A stretch of DNA of 64,000 bases from Bolinopsis microptera (GCF_026151205.1 NC_087082.1:8191908-8255907); one strand, 5' to 3'; numbered from the stretch's first letter, positions 33,510 through 45,884 are shown. The notes: generated from the letters alone by a model not told the origin. Numbers and translations: made by a program.

Positions 33510-35770
33510 TTTAATCTTTCAAAATTCCGTTGGGTGCACATACCCAACAGAGTCTTTAGCTGAAAATATCTCAGATCGATTTTGGGCGTTTTCGACCACT
33601 TGTAGTTGAAATTCTTAAATATTAGATATCCTAATTTATAACTTTTAATCAGAGTGAATTAATAATTGATATTTGATAATTTATTTATTTGATAGTTTAG
33701 TCTGATATTGATATTAATATTGATTATATTGATATTTTTATTATTGAATGAAGCTAACTCCAGACATAAATAATACTACTTCTATTAACAAAGGGACTTG
33801 GAGTATAAACGACCAATTTTGCATAATTGTCTATCTAACCAAGAATTCAGGAGGCAAGGGTGGGTGCGTAAACTTTATGGTCTGCACTCTCAGATCCTGT
33901 ATCACCCTGGATTCATTTCGACGTATTTTTGGTAAAAGTATATATACTTTCTGGTCACTCTCTTGCTACTCCAAGTCCCCTTTAGAAGATATATGGTCTA
34001 AAGTTTGCGCTAGTTATATTTATAAAATATGTTTTTGTCTGCTTTAACTGATACTAAATAAAATTGTTGTTTTCTTGAAAAAATTGTTGTTTTCTTGAGT
34101 TTTATTTATGCTATTATGAAAAATATATCAAAACCTCAGGAAACAACAATAGATGGCAGATTGAGCAGCGATGCTTGAAATTTGTGCAAATATTGTTTGA
34201 TTTGCATTTATCAAGAAAACGACACCGTAGAATCGTTTGTCGTCATGCAGTAACTTCAGTAAGCTACTAACTCACTAATGTGCAAATCTGAGAAATTTTG
34301 AGTAAGCGCTCGATTTTTGAATTAGGATATATGATGGAGCGAATGTGCGCGGCGCGCCTCTGATTTTCGCTTTTATGTATTTTCAGCGTGGCTGTTAAGT
34401 TTATTATATTTAAATGAAACTTTAATTGAAAACTTTAATTGAAAACTTTAATTGAAAACTTTAATTGAAAACTTCGGTTGAAAACTTGAATTAAAAACTT
34501 TAAATGAACTTTGATTCTTATCTCGATGTCAAACCTTCGCCGCTTGGTGAGGCACAAAGGTGCAGTTTGCCGATCTACCTAAGGTTGCGAGAAGAATTAT
34601 TTGATGCGCGGCGCGACCCAGTAGTGCATCGCGCTACAAAATGAACTTTAATCTAATATTGAATTTTGATTATAAAAGATTTTAAAAATATATCTAATGT
34701 TCAAAATGTAAAAAATGCATTATTAAAAATTGTTTAAATTGAAAAATATAAAGGAAAAAATGTTTACACCACATACATAAACTTAAAACAGAAAACATGT
34801 GTTTAAATATGTATTTCAATCTTTCAAAAATTCATGTAGATTTGTTACATCAAAAACTGGTACTGAACAAAATTAAGGAAGAAAAAAAATTGAGCCGCGC
34901 ATTTAAAGACGTTTTACCTCGAACTATAAAAATCGAACGCTTTGACAACATTTGTCGAATTTCTTCAAAATTGACTTAGCAGATTTATTACTTTACTTCA
35001 TGGTGAAAAAACACCATTTGCTAATATAAAAAGTGGTGCTTTGTTGTTCAATGCCCCTTGAGCGACATTTGCATGTATTTGGACTAATTTCTTACTTTCA
35101 TATGTATTGGTGGATGATGTTTGGTTGGATGACGGACGTCGGCCAAACAGCTACAGCTTTGAAGTAAGACTATAAATTGTGTGTAGCTAAATGAAATTGC
35201 ACAAGCTTGGAATGCGGTTCTCATAAGGAAATTAGCTCCTTTGGCTACAAAATAGCACGTATGGTTTTGAACATATATAATATGTTTTTTGATATTATAT
35301 ATCAATTAATCGCTGTTTCCTGACTTTCTACACTCAACAAAAATGTGTTTCTCCTATATCAGGCACAACAATATTATGTCCTGAAACCATGCACTAGTGT
35401 TTCTATGTTTAGTAGGGTTTCCGGTCATTTATATATGTACAAAATTGTTCGTCTTGTAACCACCAGTATTATTATTTTTTCTATTATATAGCGTTTTTGA
35501 CATTTTGGAGATATTTGTGATGATGTTATGTCATAATTTTGTACATTACTTTACCAGCGCCAGATTATTATTAAATCTAAAATAGCTAATAATTTATTAA
35601 ATTATTAACAGGCCCCTTAACGTGGGCAATAATATACGCTTTTTAAATTATATAAACAAATTGAAGTCTATTTTTCCAATGTTGTTAAGTGTCTCTTTAG
35701 ATCTGTTTTGGTCTTTTCGTGGGAGTTCCCACATTTGTTGGTTGAGAATGCTCAACATAACATACATGAT
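33510..35770. other. AT-rich interior of the Harbinger element, no gene seen
   Basis: No coding region is supported. At about 34415-34505 there are six to seven copies of a 13-bp unit AACTTTAATTGAA. Near 34340 and 34605 are two GCGCGGCGCG blocks. The short frames at 33748 and 34797 have no recognisable content. Confidence 0.6.
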
Positions 35771-36057
35771 GCTTGACTGCTTTATTGACCCGGACAGGCA
35801 CCGGGGGCAGACATCCCAACACCAGTGCGTTGGGACATAGTGTTGGTCTGCTTCAGGACGTGTTAGATCCTAGAGAAGCCGCCATCCCCTCTACTGCTTT
35901 AGCTCAGCGGCAGCATGAGCCCTGGTTTCCTGCCACATTGGTACCTCTGAAAGTACAGAAAAGTGGTGGATTTCGGGGTCCAGGATACTCCCTCTTTGTT
36001 CTTTATGGTGGTAATATTTCTCTGAGATGTTTGCAGAGTCTTTATTTCATGATCTTT

Positions 36058-36400
36058 CTAGTCGGATAAATCCTGGAGAGCATCATTTTGTCCCCAAAGA
36101 AATTCGACTCTCCTTATGAATGCTTTTTGTGTGCTGCTTTTTGTTAACACTTCATCTAGATAGGAATGTGACTCTGCCCCACCCAGCTCTTCTTTCAGTT
36201 GCAGGTAACTGGTGTCTTGCACCTCCAGACACAATAGGAGCTGGTGTACAGGAGAATCAATGAAGCTGTTACAGAAACGACAGGCCTCACCACTGCCAGA
36301 AAAAATATGACATGCTGAGTCCTTCTCTTCACATGTATTTGCAGAATTATTAAATGTTTTCCCCAGCAAGTCATTCCTGACTACTGTTTGGGCAGATTTT
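36058..36400 (-). pseudogene. relic of a LINE ORF2 C-terminus
   Basis: The minus-strand frame reads KDSACHIFSGSGEACRFCNS...DSPVHQLLLC, the zinc-binding C-x2-C...H-x4-C tail commonly found after the reverse transcriptase in LINE ORF2 proteins. About 40 further residues follow, to a stop at 36058. Nothing of the reverse transcriptase itself remains. It is unrelated to the intact LINE nearby. Confidence 0.55.
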
Positions 36401-36619
36401 AAGATGGGTTATTAACTGGTTTGCCCTCAGCTCAACCGACTTTTTACTTTACTTTTACTTTATCAGATGTGATGCTGCTGCACATTGGCTAAATGGATTG
36501 GCCTGGGGACATTTGGTTCAGTAATTTTCATGCTTAAACACTCCTTTTTTGACAAAACACATATATGCTGAAATAAATACACACTTATTTTAGGCTTGGT
36601 GGTGTATGGGCAGGATTTG

Positions 36620-36846
36620 AGTTTCCAAATCGTCGTTTGAATGTGGGACAATTTTGAAAACTTAACTTAAGTACTAGCAAAACTGCGCGTTTTGCTCTAG
36701 ATACACACACTTTTTTAGAGATTTTACCGGTGTATCCTCTTAAATCGCCTTGTTCAATTTTAAGGAGGGGCACCAAAAGGGGAGGGGGCGCCAATAGGGG
36801 GGCGCTTTTTTCGGCTGGGGCGCCAACAGGCAACGTTACGCCACTG
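36620..36846. mobile_element. second hAT-type MITE copy, left end lost
   Basis: Shares CCAAATCGTC.TTTGAATG, GGAGGGGCACCAAAAGG and the right end ACGTTACGCCACTG with the copy at 32515-32763. The left terminal CAGTGGCGT is missing, and about 60 bp near 36655-36715 differ. Confidence 0.75.
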
Positions 36847-37094
36847 CAAGCGACCCTGCTAAAAGATCTAGAATCTTGTAAGGGTCCCCTTCAGTCAGTA
36901 CAGAAGGGTAAATATGAATATTTCGAATATATATGGCTGGTGATATCGAAATGGAAATGGGGGAGGGGTGGACAATGAAAGGAGACAGTTGCCCTAGGGA
37001 TAAGGGATGAAAGGGGTAAAATAAAGGAGGGTGGAGGTGACTTGAGCCCTGGGATGGAAAATAGACTGTACAGAAGCCAGGAGTTCTCTCTTTC

Positions 37095-37275
37095 TCTTTA
37101 TCTTTTAAAGGGGACCCTTACAAGATTCTAGATCTTTAATAGGGTCACTCATTTAACCCTTGCATGTGGTTTCTCATACACTAAGGAGGCTGCATAGACC
37201 CGACGGAGTCCTTAGCTGAGCGTCAATGACGCTCACCTCAGGGACTAATGATGCACCAGCAGGAGGAGTTAGGTG
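37095..37275 (-). mobile_element. SINE fragment, copy 3 (tRNA head lost)
   Basis: Shares GGTGAGCGTCATTGACGCTC and the AAGGACTCCGTCGGGTC block with the two SINE copies near 33 kb. It breaks off before the tRNA-like promoter. A further short piece (AGGGTCCCCTTCAGTCAGTA, 36880-36910) is a fourth fragment in the opposite orientation, joined to the MITE at 36846. Confidence 0.7.
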
Positions 37276-37616
37276 ACTCCTAAGTCATCCAGGTGTTTGG
37301 GTTCAATGAAGCGTTTGGTGCAGTTTACATAATAATCCCTCAGGGACTAATGATACACCAACATCCCTGAGATGAGCGTCATTGACAGACATATGTTCGT
37401 AGATGCAGTATTTGACCTGTGATGAGTTCAACTGCCGGTCTGCATTTCATTCCGTTGATGAGGGTAGAGCTGAGGTTTTTAAAAAATGGTCTCATGTTTG
37501 TTGTGTACAGCAATAATATCATGATCTTATTTAAATTTTATCTGGAGATTTGATCAGCCAATAACCACTACAAAGCAATTGTATCAATTGTACATACAAA
37601 TTTAGATGAACTGTCT

Positions 37617-38110
37617 AATATGGTTCTGTGTGCAGATTTTGATATGCCGGGTTTACTTTGTATTTTCACGAAGGAATTCTTCACCAAACTAATAATTTTA
37701 TGCTGGAATGGAATCCGTTCTGTAAAAGTGTAAAGGTTTCTTTATATTTCAGAAACAGCTTTTATTTCCTAACAGCCACTGCTTCCGTCCCAGCCTTCAG
37801 CCTTGATATTTTAATTACATCATATTTGATCGAGATTGTTAGGAAAGTTTATTATCAAGAGTATCAAACCCTGATTTTGTTGCTGGTATTACTCTTCTCA
37901 TCATATTGATATAAAAATTGTTAATAAATTGTTTATTATAGTAGTAATAACTAATATGGTTCTGTGTGCAGATTTTGATATGCCGGGTTTACTTTGTATT
38001 TTCACGAAGGAATTCTTCACCAAACTAATAATTTTATGCTGGAATGGAATCCGTTCTGTAAAGGTTTCTTTCTATTTCAGAAACAGCTTTTATTACCTAA
38101 CAGCCACAGT
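37617..38110. repeat. direct duplication of ~165 bp
   Basis: 37617-37790 and 37951-38108 share AATATGGTTCTGTGTGCAGA through CTTTTATT.CCTAACAGCCAC, with a 7-bp indel near 37728. Each copy contains an acceptor-like TTTCTATTTCAG followed by AAACAGCTTTTATT, so each might provide an alternative 5' exon for the gene starting at 38302. Confidence 0.8.
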
Positions 38111-38301
38111 AATATGGTGTGTTTCACTGCGTTGTCATACTGGGTTTTGCATTGTTTTTTTTGAAACCTTCATCAAGTAGATATATAGCATTGTAGGTCA
38201 ATATTTTGGTTGATTTTCCTTTTCGTATAATGTACTGCATAATGTATCTACTGCTAACTGCAAATAATTCTGTTATCTCGACTTACTTATTTGTAGGAAA
38301 C

Positions 38302-41300
38302 ATGTTCGAAAGGGAAACGTCGGTTACCAAGATTCAAAATGATGACAAGAAGAGGAACATGTTGAAGTACCTTAATATTTTTTTGCTAACCGAAGTGAAG
38401 GATAAGCTGGACTTTCTCCACATGTTAGTAGATGTGTAACGATCACGTTTTGAGAGCTAACAACCATAGCGCAGCTGCCAAGACAATTTTTACTGATACA
38501 TAAATTATATGATGAGCTGAAACTACACTATCAGCCTTGCAGAATAAGAATAATAGCCTACAATGATTAGAAGATATTTCAACTGTTCATATTTTCAGAA
38601 AGACGTTCACACCTACGAACATTGACAAGTTGGTAAAAAGCCTGCAGTGCGATCTAGATTGTAAGTATCCTCTGTTAGCCTCTCCTCCACACTTCTTTTT
38701 ATTTGTTCATAAATTGGAAGCATTGTCATGGATTCTTTGAACAAGTGGTTGCGCAAAACGGTAGTTTAAAGGGCTTGGGTTGTGGTCTGGGTTAATGTTG
38801 TGTAACGGTAAGGGTTAGAGTCGGGGATCGAGCTATCATAGCTCGGAGCTAGGCCAGGTTTAGGTGTAAGACAACGTTTGAGATTTAAAACCAGGGGGCC
38901 AACGATCGTGAGGTGAAATGTCGAGGGGTGAAAACCCGTTTAATTCCATGTGATGGATTGTTTAAAAAAGTGGTCGAAAGGACGATTTAAAAGACCGTAC
39001 TTGATCGTTGAAAGTTAATGATTCTCCTCTAAGACGTGTAGATATATGTAGATACGTTTTAAGTCATTAATATACCAGGAGAGAAAATCCGCATCTTATT
39101 GATGAACTATGCTTCCTTTCGACCACTCTTTTATCGACCAATGAAGTCACGTATGGGTAAGGTACTATGTGATCACTGATCAGGTATCTACTCCACTTAC
39201 TCATTCGGCTGTAATTACAGTGCACATTGATGAGAAAAAAGACAAGACTTCGGCAAATAGGAAGTTGCTAATATCTACAATCTGTGAGCTGATCACCGCC
39301 CTCAAAAAGATAAAGGTAAGTAATTATACTTGATGTCACAGATCTTCCGAAATAAGGTCCTGGCAGTGGGATCAATTAGAACATCCGTAATCAGATTGAG
39401 CTGTACATGATAAGCAGGCATTTTGCTTTGTACAAGTTTAAACAAGTTTCCCGTTTTTTACTTTACTAGGTTCCAGTTGATAATTACCGACTGCAACATC
39501 ACCTTAGTTCAGTCGGGTGGAATGTTTGCAGTGTTTATAATTGCCTATGCTTCAAAAACATGCTGTGGCATACAGTATAAACAATTTCCTGAACAGGGAG
39601 GTAGGAGTGGTGATGGACAGAGTGGAAGTCTGACAAAGTTAGACGAAGACATCAAGAAAGTTTTTTGGAACTTCTTTACAGCTAAAGACGACAAGGTTTG
39701 AATATAGTTCTTCAACTTAACAGTTAATATTCTCACTGATTGAACATAAATTGATCATTCCCCCCTGAGTCCTGATAGGTATTGATTATGAATCGCTTTC
39801 ACGTGGTGTATTAGATATTACATTAGCTATTAATTTTACCTACCATTGACCTTTAGCAACCCGGAGAAGACAGTGTTGATGGAGGAGAACAATTGGCAAC
39901 AACTGTTAACGAGGCTCCGATCAGGGTCTCTAATATTTTCGAGAGATGCGACATAGGTATACATATTGTTACATTATAATTATACCATAGTGAAGCTCAC
40001 TCATATCACTGTATGAGAATTTCGCTGTAACTCATGACCGACGATAAATTTGCCCTACCTTCTCTGATCGTCTGTATCAGTATAGCCTATCTTGGGCTTT
40101 AAAATGAATTGCTGCATTATGGTTAATCGTAGGCGATTCCCAGGTGCTATTCAGAGAGTGATAAAGAAGATGCCCCCGGTTCCCGTCACGAAACCTGGAT
40201 CATTGACAGCCCCCGAGAGTGAACAGAGTGAGTTATAGCTATTTTAAAAGTCATCCGGATGGGTCACTAGGCGCTACCTGTGCTGAATATGCTAATATTT
40301 GTTTAGTCATTTTTTGTACTATCTACTGATCGTAGAAACAGTTTTGTGTCATCGTCAGAGCGGACTCCCAGTTTGAAATTTTATGGGTTTACAATACGAT
40401 TCTTCAAGTAGGAACATCCTGCAATAAACTTCGTTTTCATACACTAATCCGCTGTGACGTTTCCAGGTGCTGTTCAGAGAATAGCTTTGGCCATCCGGAG
40501 CGAGCCCCGGGCCCCCGTCGCAAAACCCCCCGTTCAACCGGACACCACACCAGCAGCCGGGCCTGCGCCTCCAACCGGCAAGGTCCGAAAAGACCACATA
40601 TCCAGACTTCAGAAAGAGTCCGAGAGTCGCCTGAGTGAGTTACAGCTATTTCTAAACATCATTTAGAATTATCGCCTGTAATATGGATGGGTCACCACTC
40701 ACCAGGCGCAGGAAGAATTCATCTTTGGTCAATTAAAGTTGATACTTTCATCTTTGACCATTTTTTTGTACGATCTTTGTGACGAGTAAAAATTGGAAAC
40801 CGCATTATTTAATCAGACTTTTGTGTGATAACTGACGCGTTCGCCATAATACAAAACTCCCTAACCTTAAGGCGTAAGGTTTCCCTCTGTGCAACGTCGA
40901 AAATAACTTAGTCACGCCTTTATCATTTCAGAGAGACGACATCTTCACCCCAAGGGCCTCCGAGATACTTCGGCGACAATGGTTGAGGAGGCTTTGAAGA
41001 TCAATCCGGTGATAGGTAATAATTCAAGTGCAACATATCGTTTTTAAACTTTCGGACATTAATTTTTCTTTAAGTCGAAGATTGCATCGCCGTTTCCACA
41101 CAAAGGTAGCTGGTTTGACGCACATCAAGTCTATTTTAAGCGATATAATACCCATTCACGGTCGAAATGGGGGTTAGTAGATATGCAATCGAAACCACTA
41201 CAGTTTTAGGTCACTATAAGTCACGTTTCACTTGGTATGTGTATATAACTCAGTTCTAAAGTTAAAACTAACCCACTTCTGCAGGTTATCTCAGAAATCC

Positions 41301-42486
41301 ATCTCTTTACTTTTAGCAAATTTCATGTCTGTTTGAACCTCAGTCTTTTATCAGGAGCCGTGGCCGAACAGGCGAGACAGATCCTCCAGGAGGATAGATG
41401 GGATGTGTTCGGCAAGAGTATTGCCCAGCTGTCGGCTGTCGCATATCAAGGTAACTTATTTATAGGTATTCGATCAAACAGTCCCGGAAAAAATTGGCTC
41501 ACCGGCGCGGCCCAGCCAAAATATTTGCTACTCTTTTTTTGCAACAAAAATCCTTGATCACGTCCAAATACTAGGGTCTCCCCAACAAAATCTTGCACCG
41601 GTCGAAAGCCGCGAGATTTAACTACCTAGACAAAACAATCTGCCACAATCTGCTTTCCAATCCAATAAGTTTGCACAGGAAAAAAACTGAATTCGTTTTG
41701 TTGGTATGATGTGTGGTCAAAGCAACCTGTCTCCATATAATACTATCCGTACAACAACAAGAAATGTAGGATCATTGAATCTTTGGCGACTAATGTGGGG
41801 GGGCCGGGGGGGGGGGGGGGGGGGTAAACCCTATTTTGACTCATTTTGCCTCATTTTTCCCTTTTTTGGCTGCCCGAATGAGGTAAAATAAAGTAAATTT
41901 CGGCAAAAACAATTGTCTCTAAAAAGGCTCAGAAAACTAGATTCATTTACCTCACTTTACCTCATTTTACCTCATCCCAATTTTGGCTGCCCGAATGAGG
42001 TAAAATGAAATTGACCCCCCCCCCCCCCCACTAATGTTTAGAACTCTTTCAGACGAACTGGAGCTCATGGAGCACGCAGGAAAGATCCTACTCAAGATCG
42101 CGGCAGACGCGAAGACAGTAAGTAAGATTCAGTCTCCTCCTCATTACTCGAATTTGTTGGGTCAGTTATTTAATGAAAAATTTTTACCGTTAAATTGTGT
42201 GGCTGTGTTGTCTGTGACATCGTTTCCAAGTGGGGAACATGGTTTATTTTTAATTAATTTTATCATAAGAACAGGTCCAGCTTTATTATTAATTGTATAT
42301 TATGCAGAGTCTGTGAAAACTGTTCATTTCAGGCTGGAACTGATTGAAAAGCCTCCTTCGGAGCTCTTCGGACGCAGCTTGTCCCTCGACGATTCTCCTA
42401 ACCATCTTGTGGATTCTGGGGAGAGGACAAGGACAAGATTGCATTATTATTTTAATTATGTCAACCCGATTGAGATCCAGAGATAA
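38302..42486 (+). CDS. novel ten-exon Harbinger partner gene, ~447 codons
   Basis: Exons 38302-38423, 38599-38660, 39221-39315, 39597-39695, 39857-39956, 40144-40227, 40467-40634, 40932-41015, 41355-41450 and 42053-42486 join in one frame through nine introns (1,344 bases, 447 residues). Splice sites are consistent (GTAAGT, GTGAGT donors). The protein is charged. It has basic and helical N-terminal stretches (DKKRNMLKYLNIFLLTEVKD, NRKLLISTICELITALKKIK). A proline/alanine-rich middle follows (AGPAPPTG near residue 210), then a helical region (MVEEALKI, AVAEQARQILQEDRWDVFGK, MEHAGKILLKIAADAKT). The last about 120 residues are encoded by the inverted terminal repeat. Harbinger elements usually pair the transposase with a Myb/SANT protein needed for nuclear import and DNA binding. 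I see no Myb tryptophan pattern, so that role is only inferred from position. No stop interrupts it. Confidence 0.66.
41799..42030. repeat. G run and C run bracketing an inverted GAGGTAAAATGAA motif
   Basis: Within the last intron of the partner gene, a G run (about 41799-41822) and a C run (about 42016-42029) flank TTTTGGCTGCCCGAATGAGG, which occurs twice (near 41862 and 41982). CCTCATTTTACCTCATTTTT-type blocks lie between. The two homopolymers could pair to loop out about 200 bp just before the final exon. Confidence 0.65.
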
Positions 42487-43539
42487 GTTATGGCTTCCCA
42501 TCTTAGACCACAACTCAGCTCTTTATCTGCATAAAAGAAACACCACCCGCCAGATTAAATTCACTTAAATTCCATCATTTGTATTAGGTCAATGAAACTG
42601 CATACATAACAAGCTTAGACATTTCCTCGAATACACCTGGAAAAAAATGGATGTATACTTTTGGAAGTACATAGAATCTCCTGGGAGACCCTATAAAAAA
42701 TCTTCGCATTTTTCTATTGGCGTTTTTATAAAACCTGATAAATAGAGCTCCTGATCAACGATACTCATCGTTTTAGCATCCAATCCTTTCAGAATGGTAA
42801 GAATTTGAGTTTTAGAGTTGCTTTTAAAGGGTTCTAAAACTTAACTCACTTCAAATTTAAGCAAATATATGGCCTGATATGTGCTCAGTATTTTGTTACA
42901 CGTGTATTTGTATTTGTAACACGTGTATTTTTAAGAATTGGTAATTTAACACTTGTAATTATTTTTGTAATACGTGCATGTATTGTTTTGACTAACACGT
43001 GTACTTTTCTAGAACGTGTTTTTTAAATGTCCTCCGCAAGTGACAAGCAGTCCACACGGCCAATGTTGCGTGAACTGCTGTCTGCTACGGTGATCTTATT
43101 CACACAAAAGGAATAAACTAAGAATAATGTTCATTTATTTATCATACTGTGCTATGTTTTCACGTATTTGATTTAATATCTTTATCTGCCTAAAAGAATT
43201 GTGTTATCATTAAGTCATCAAGCTTCGTAAACTCGACATTTTCAATAGCTGTGGGCTAAACAAGTTTTCGCCATATTTCAGTCACCGTTAATCTTGTTAT
43301 CATTATATCTGGTGGTTTTTTAACCGAACCAATGCATCATATTCCAGTCCCGCCAAATTGTGACAAATACTGGCAAATTTTTAAAAATTTTCTAATTTGC
43401 CGCAGACGCGATTACTGAAACCTTATGAAAGCTTTCGGCGCGGCTGACATTGTCATGCTTTCAGGCGCGCGACGTTTCAGGCGCGCGACGTTTCAGGCGC
43501 GCTACGTTTCAATTTCACTCGTAGGTGGGCACACCAGTG
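42117..43539. repeat. right terminal inverted repeat of the Harbinger element
   Basis: Inverted match to 21538-23204 without the extra 245 bp. It opens with AGTAAGTAAGATTCAGTC, at the point where the unique part of the partner gene ends. A frame from here to 42486 is open in this copy, and a matching frame of about 103 residues is open in the left copy (23135-22824, minus). Confidence 0.9.
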
Positions 43540-43621
43540 TTACTCTATCTCCCAAAAACAACCTTCTCCTGGTCAGCCATGTCCCTCATCCTGCACTTGA
43601 CCCCCGCAGAGGTCACAAGCC
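43540..43621 (-). mobile_element. third RLE retrotransposon copy, right piece
   Basis: TTACTCTATCTCCCAAAAAC through GAGGTCACAAGCC matches 15760-15834. The match then stops, which makes this copy a 5'-truncated insertion of about 140 bp (with 21481-21537), typical of incomplete target-primed reverse transcription. Confidence 0.88.
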
Positions 43622-45880
43622 TTGTTTCATCTCCTTATATGGTAATCGCGTGTTGCTACACTTATTCTTGTTTGGTTAAAATTTTACGAAGGCACTTTTA
43701 ATTTTAATTTGAGATTGAACATAATTTCATACCTGATTTCAACCTGGAGTGTAGAATTGGGTTTTATTCAAATTAAAATTATATTTTGATGGTAATTTTT
43801 ATATTTCACTGTTAAAAAATGAATCGTGTTTAATAATACACTTACTGTGACCAAGTGGAAACCAACAATAGTTCAATCTTGCTACTGCAGATTTGACCAA
43901 TCTACCAAAAAATAAGCAATTTTGCGGTGAAACAACTGCCAATTAGGACCGTAGTGTGGCAAGCCGTAAATAAATGGGAAAAGCGAGCAACCGATTTCAT
44001 TCTCGGACAGGCTGCGCGCCGCCCAGTTACTCTAGTTGAAGAATGGGTTAGGGTTAGGATTGGGGTCAGAGTAAAGGAGCACTTACAAGTTACAGCTATT
44101 CTGAATTATCTTGTTCGTGTGTTCAATTTTCTTTAAATTGTTCTATGAACTCACGAGGTTTAGATTATTCATATGAAACAAAGTTAAGAGACAGATCTTT
44201 GCAAACCCGTAATGAAATTGTCCTACTAGTACAACAGCATAACGGGATTACATTACATTATACACAAAACAGTTAACCGACAGAATCAGGGCCAGTTATC
44301 TGGCGGGACGACAGGCTGAGCGCCGCCCATTAACAGGGCCATTATTAAATGTAATTTTTTTCAGTGTGTGTGCTTTATTATTGAGGTCGTTACGTAATCA
44401 GCCGAGGGGGGAGGGAGGTTTCCAAATGATTACGCTAGTGTAAATGTAATTTTGACACAATAGCTATGTGTAAAACTGATTACGGAGGAGGGGGGTGTGT
44501 TTACGTCGACTACAAAATTAACGACCTTCCATTACAATCTAAATTGAAATTATGATAATCTGTTTTCGCTCTCTTGAGTGGGTCGATCATATAATTGATA
44601 TTTTTGGGGACGAAGTGAGAGTCTCTACTAGTTTTAAACTAATTACAACACTAAAAATCTATTACATTTATTGAGCTATGTAACGTAATTGTAACGTCTC
44701 ACACATTACAAAGGCGTGGGCCGAAACGTCGATAACTATTTGTTTGAAAAACTGAGTGGAGACTCTCACTTTGTCCCCGAAAATATCAATTTGAATTACT
44801 AAATCGAAATTGAACAAATAAATAACGTAATTCAAAAAAAGATAAGTCCTCCTTTATAAACCTGTCTCGAGTTTAAAATTGTATGTATGGACAAAGTTAG
44901 TATAAATAAAAAGTTTAATATCACCTAACGTGGAACTATAAAATAATAAATAGAACAAAGACTTTTCCTCTCAGTCTATATTCTCGTAACGCATTATTTG
45001 ACACGTTACGCGTGCTATGCCGTTTAGCGAGGGTCTTAACTTTAAACTGAAAATTGGTTCCACTTTTGGTTCGCCTGACTGCAGAGCTTGATAAATACAT
45101 ATATTCGTCGTTAAAATCGTCGTTTAAGTTCCCATGATCAATGATGTAAGATACAGGATTAGTATTATATTATTATTAACAAAACAGGAAGCCGCTCATT
45201 ACAAAGGCATTATATTATTAACAAAAATCGTATATTACTTTTTGATTTCAAAATACAGGGGATTATCTATAAACGAAAAAGTTAAAGGCATTCTCGGATA
45301 CGATTAAATTGTAAATGAAAATGTAACACATTAAATTTGAAAGGCTTCATGTGACAACCCAATTAAAATAATTCGCAACATTTTCAAAAATTTAAATAAT
45401 CAAATAAATAAAAAACAAAAACATTACATTATTAAGTACAACTCAAATTAAAACTTGATTTATTTTGTAATCGTATAAATGATAAAGTTAGGAGTCGGCC
45501 CAATAAAATTTTTATTCGTTGGATTGAACCACCGTTATAATTATCTTTGTCAAAACATCCAGGAACCGGACAATGCCGCCAAGTACCCGGCTGCCTCAGA
45601 TCTACTCTGTCTAGTTTTCTGAAAAATTTGGATTTGTTAAAGATCTAGGAGTGGGTGTTGTTAATATTACCTTGAACTTCGTGTTGGGCACAATTTTGAT
45701 TGGATCGCCCGGATTGCAACACATTGTGTCATTCCAGCCATAATTAATAATCACTAACATGCCATTTGTTCGCAGGAGTCATTCTATCGACCAACAAAAG
45801 AATGACACCTGCTAAAGAAATTCGTAGCATGTCAAGAGAATAGCAGAACCTGCGGACAAGCCCCCAAACATACTTATTCG
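43622..45880. other. intergenic, AT-rich; small foldback and MITE fragments
   Basis: No gene is convincingly supported. A foldback of about 200 bp has arms at 44596-44634 and 44756-44793 (GATATTTTTGGGGACGAAGT against its inverse). At 43968-44008, GGGAAAAGCGAGCAACCGAT...TTCTCGG is a fragment of the palindromic family at 61.4-62.1 kb. A short open stretch after an acceptor-like ACATCCAG at 45562-45621 (EPDNAAKYPAASDLLCLVF, stop) could be a stray terminal exon, but no partner exon was found. Confidence 0.5.
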
Positions 45881-45884
45881 AGAC

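Larger units (their letters stand above)
21538..43539. mobile_element. 22 kb PIF/Harbinger DNA transposon
   Basis: The termini read CAGTGGTGTGCCCACCTA (left) and, inverted, CACTGGTGTGCCCACCTA (right), differing at base 3. TTA is duplicated outside (21535-21537 and 43540-43542). A 3-bp TWA target duplication and an HARBI1-like DDE transposase define PIF/Harbinger. The long inverted ends are 1.67 kb (left) and 1.42 kb (right). The transposase gene reads leftward (27245 to 23200) and a ten-exon partner gene rightward (38302 to 42486). The central 10 kb contains a LINE, SINEs and MITEs, which account for most of the unusual length. Both genes have unbroken frames, so the element may be recent. 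Confidence 0.88.

Noticed and set aside
35773-36069. 98-codon plus-strand frame (TALLTRTGTGGRH...)
   Set aside because: GC-rich and open, but no known motif and no supporting splice partner. It may be a piece of an old repeat.
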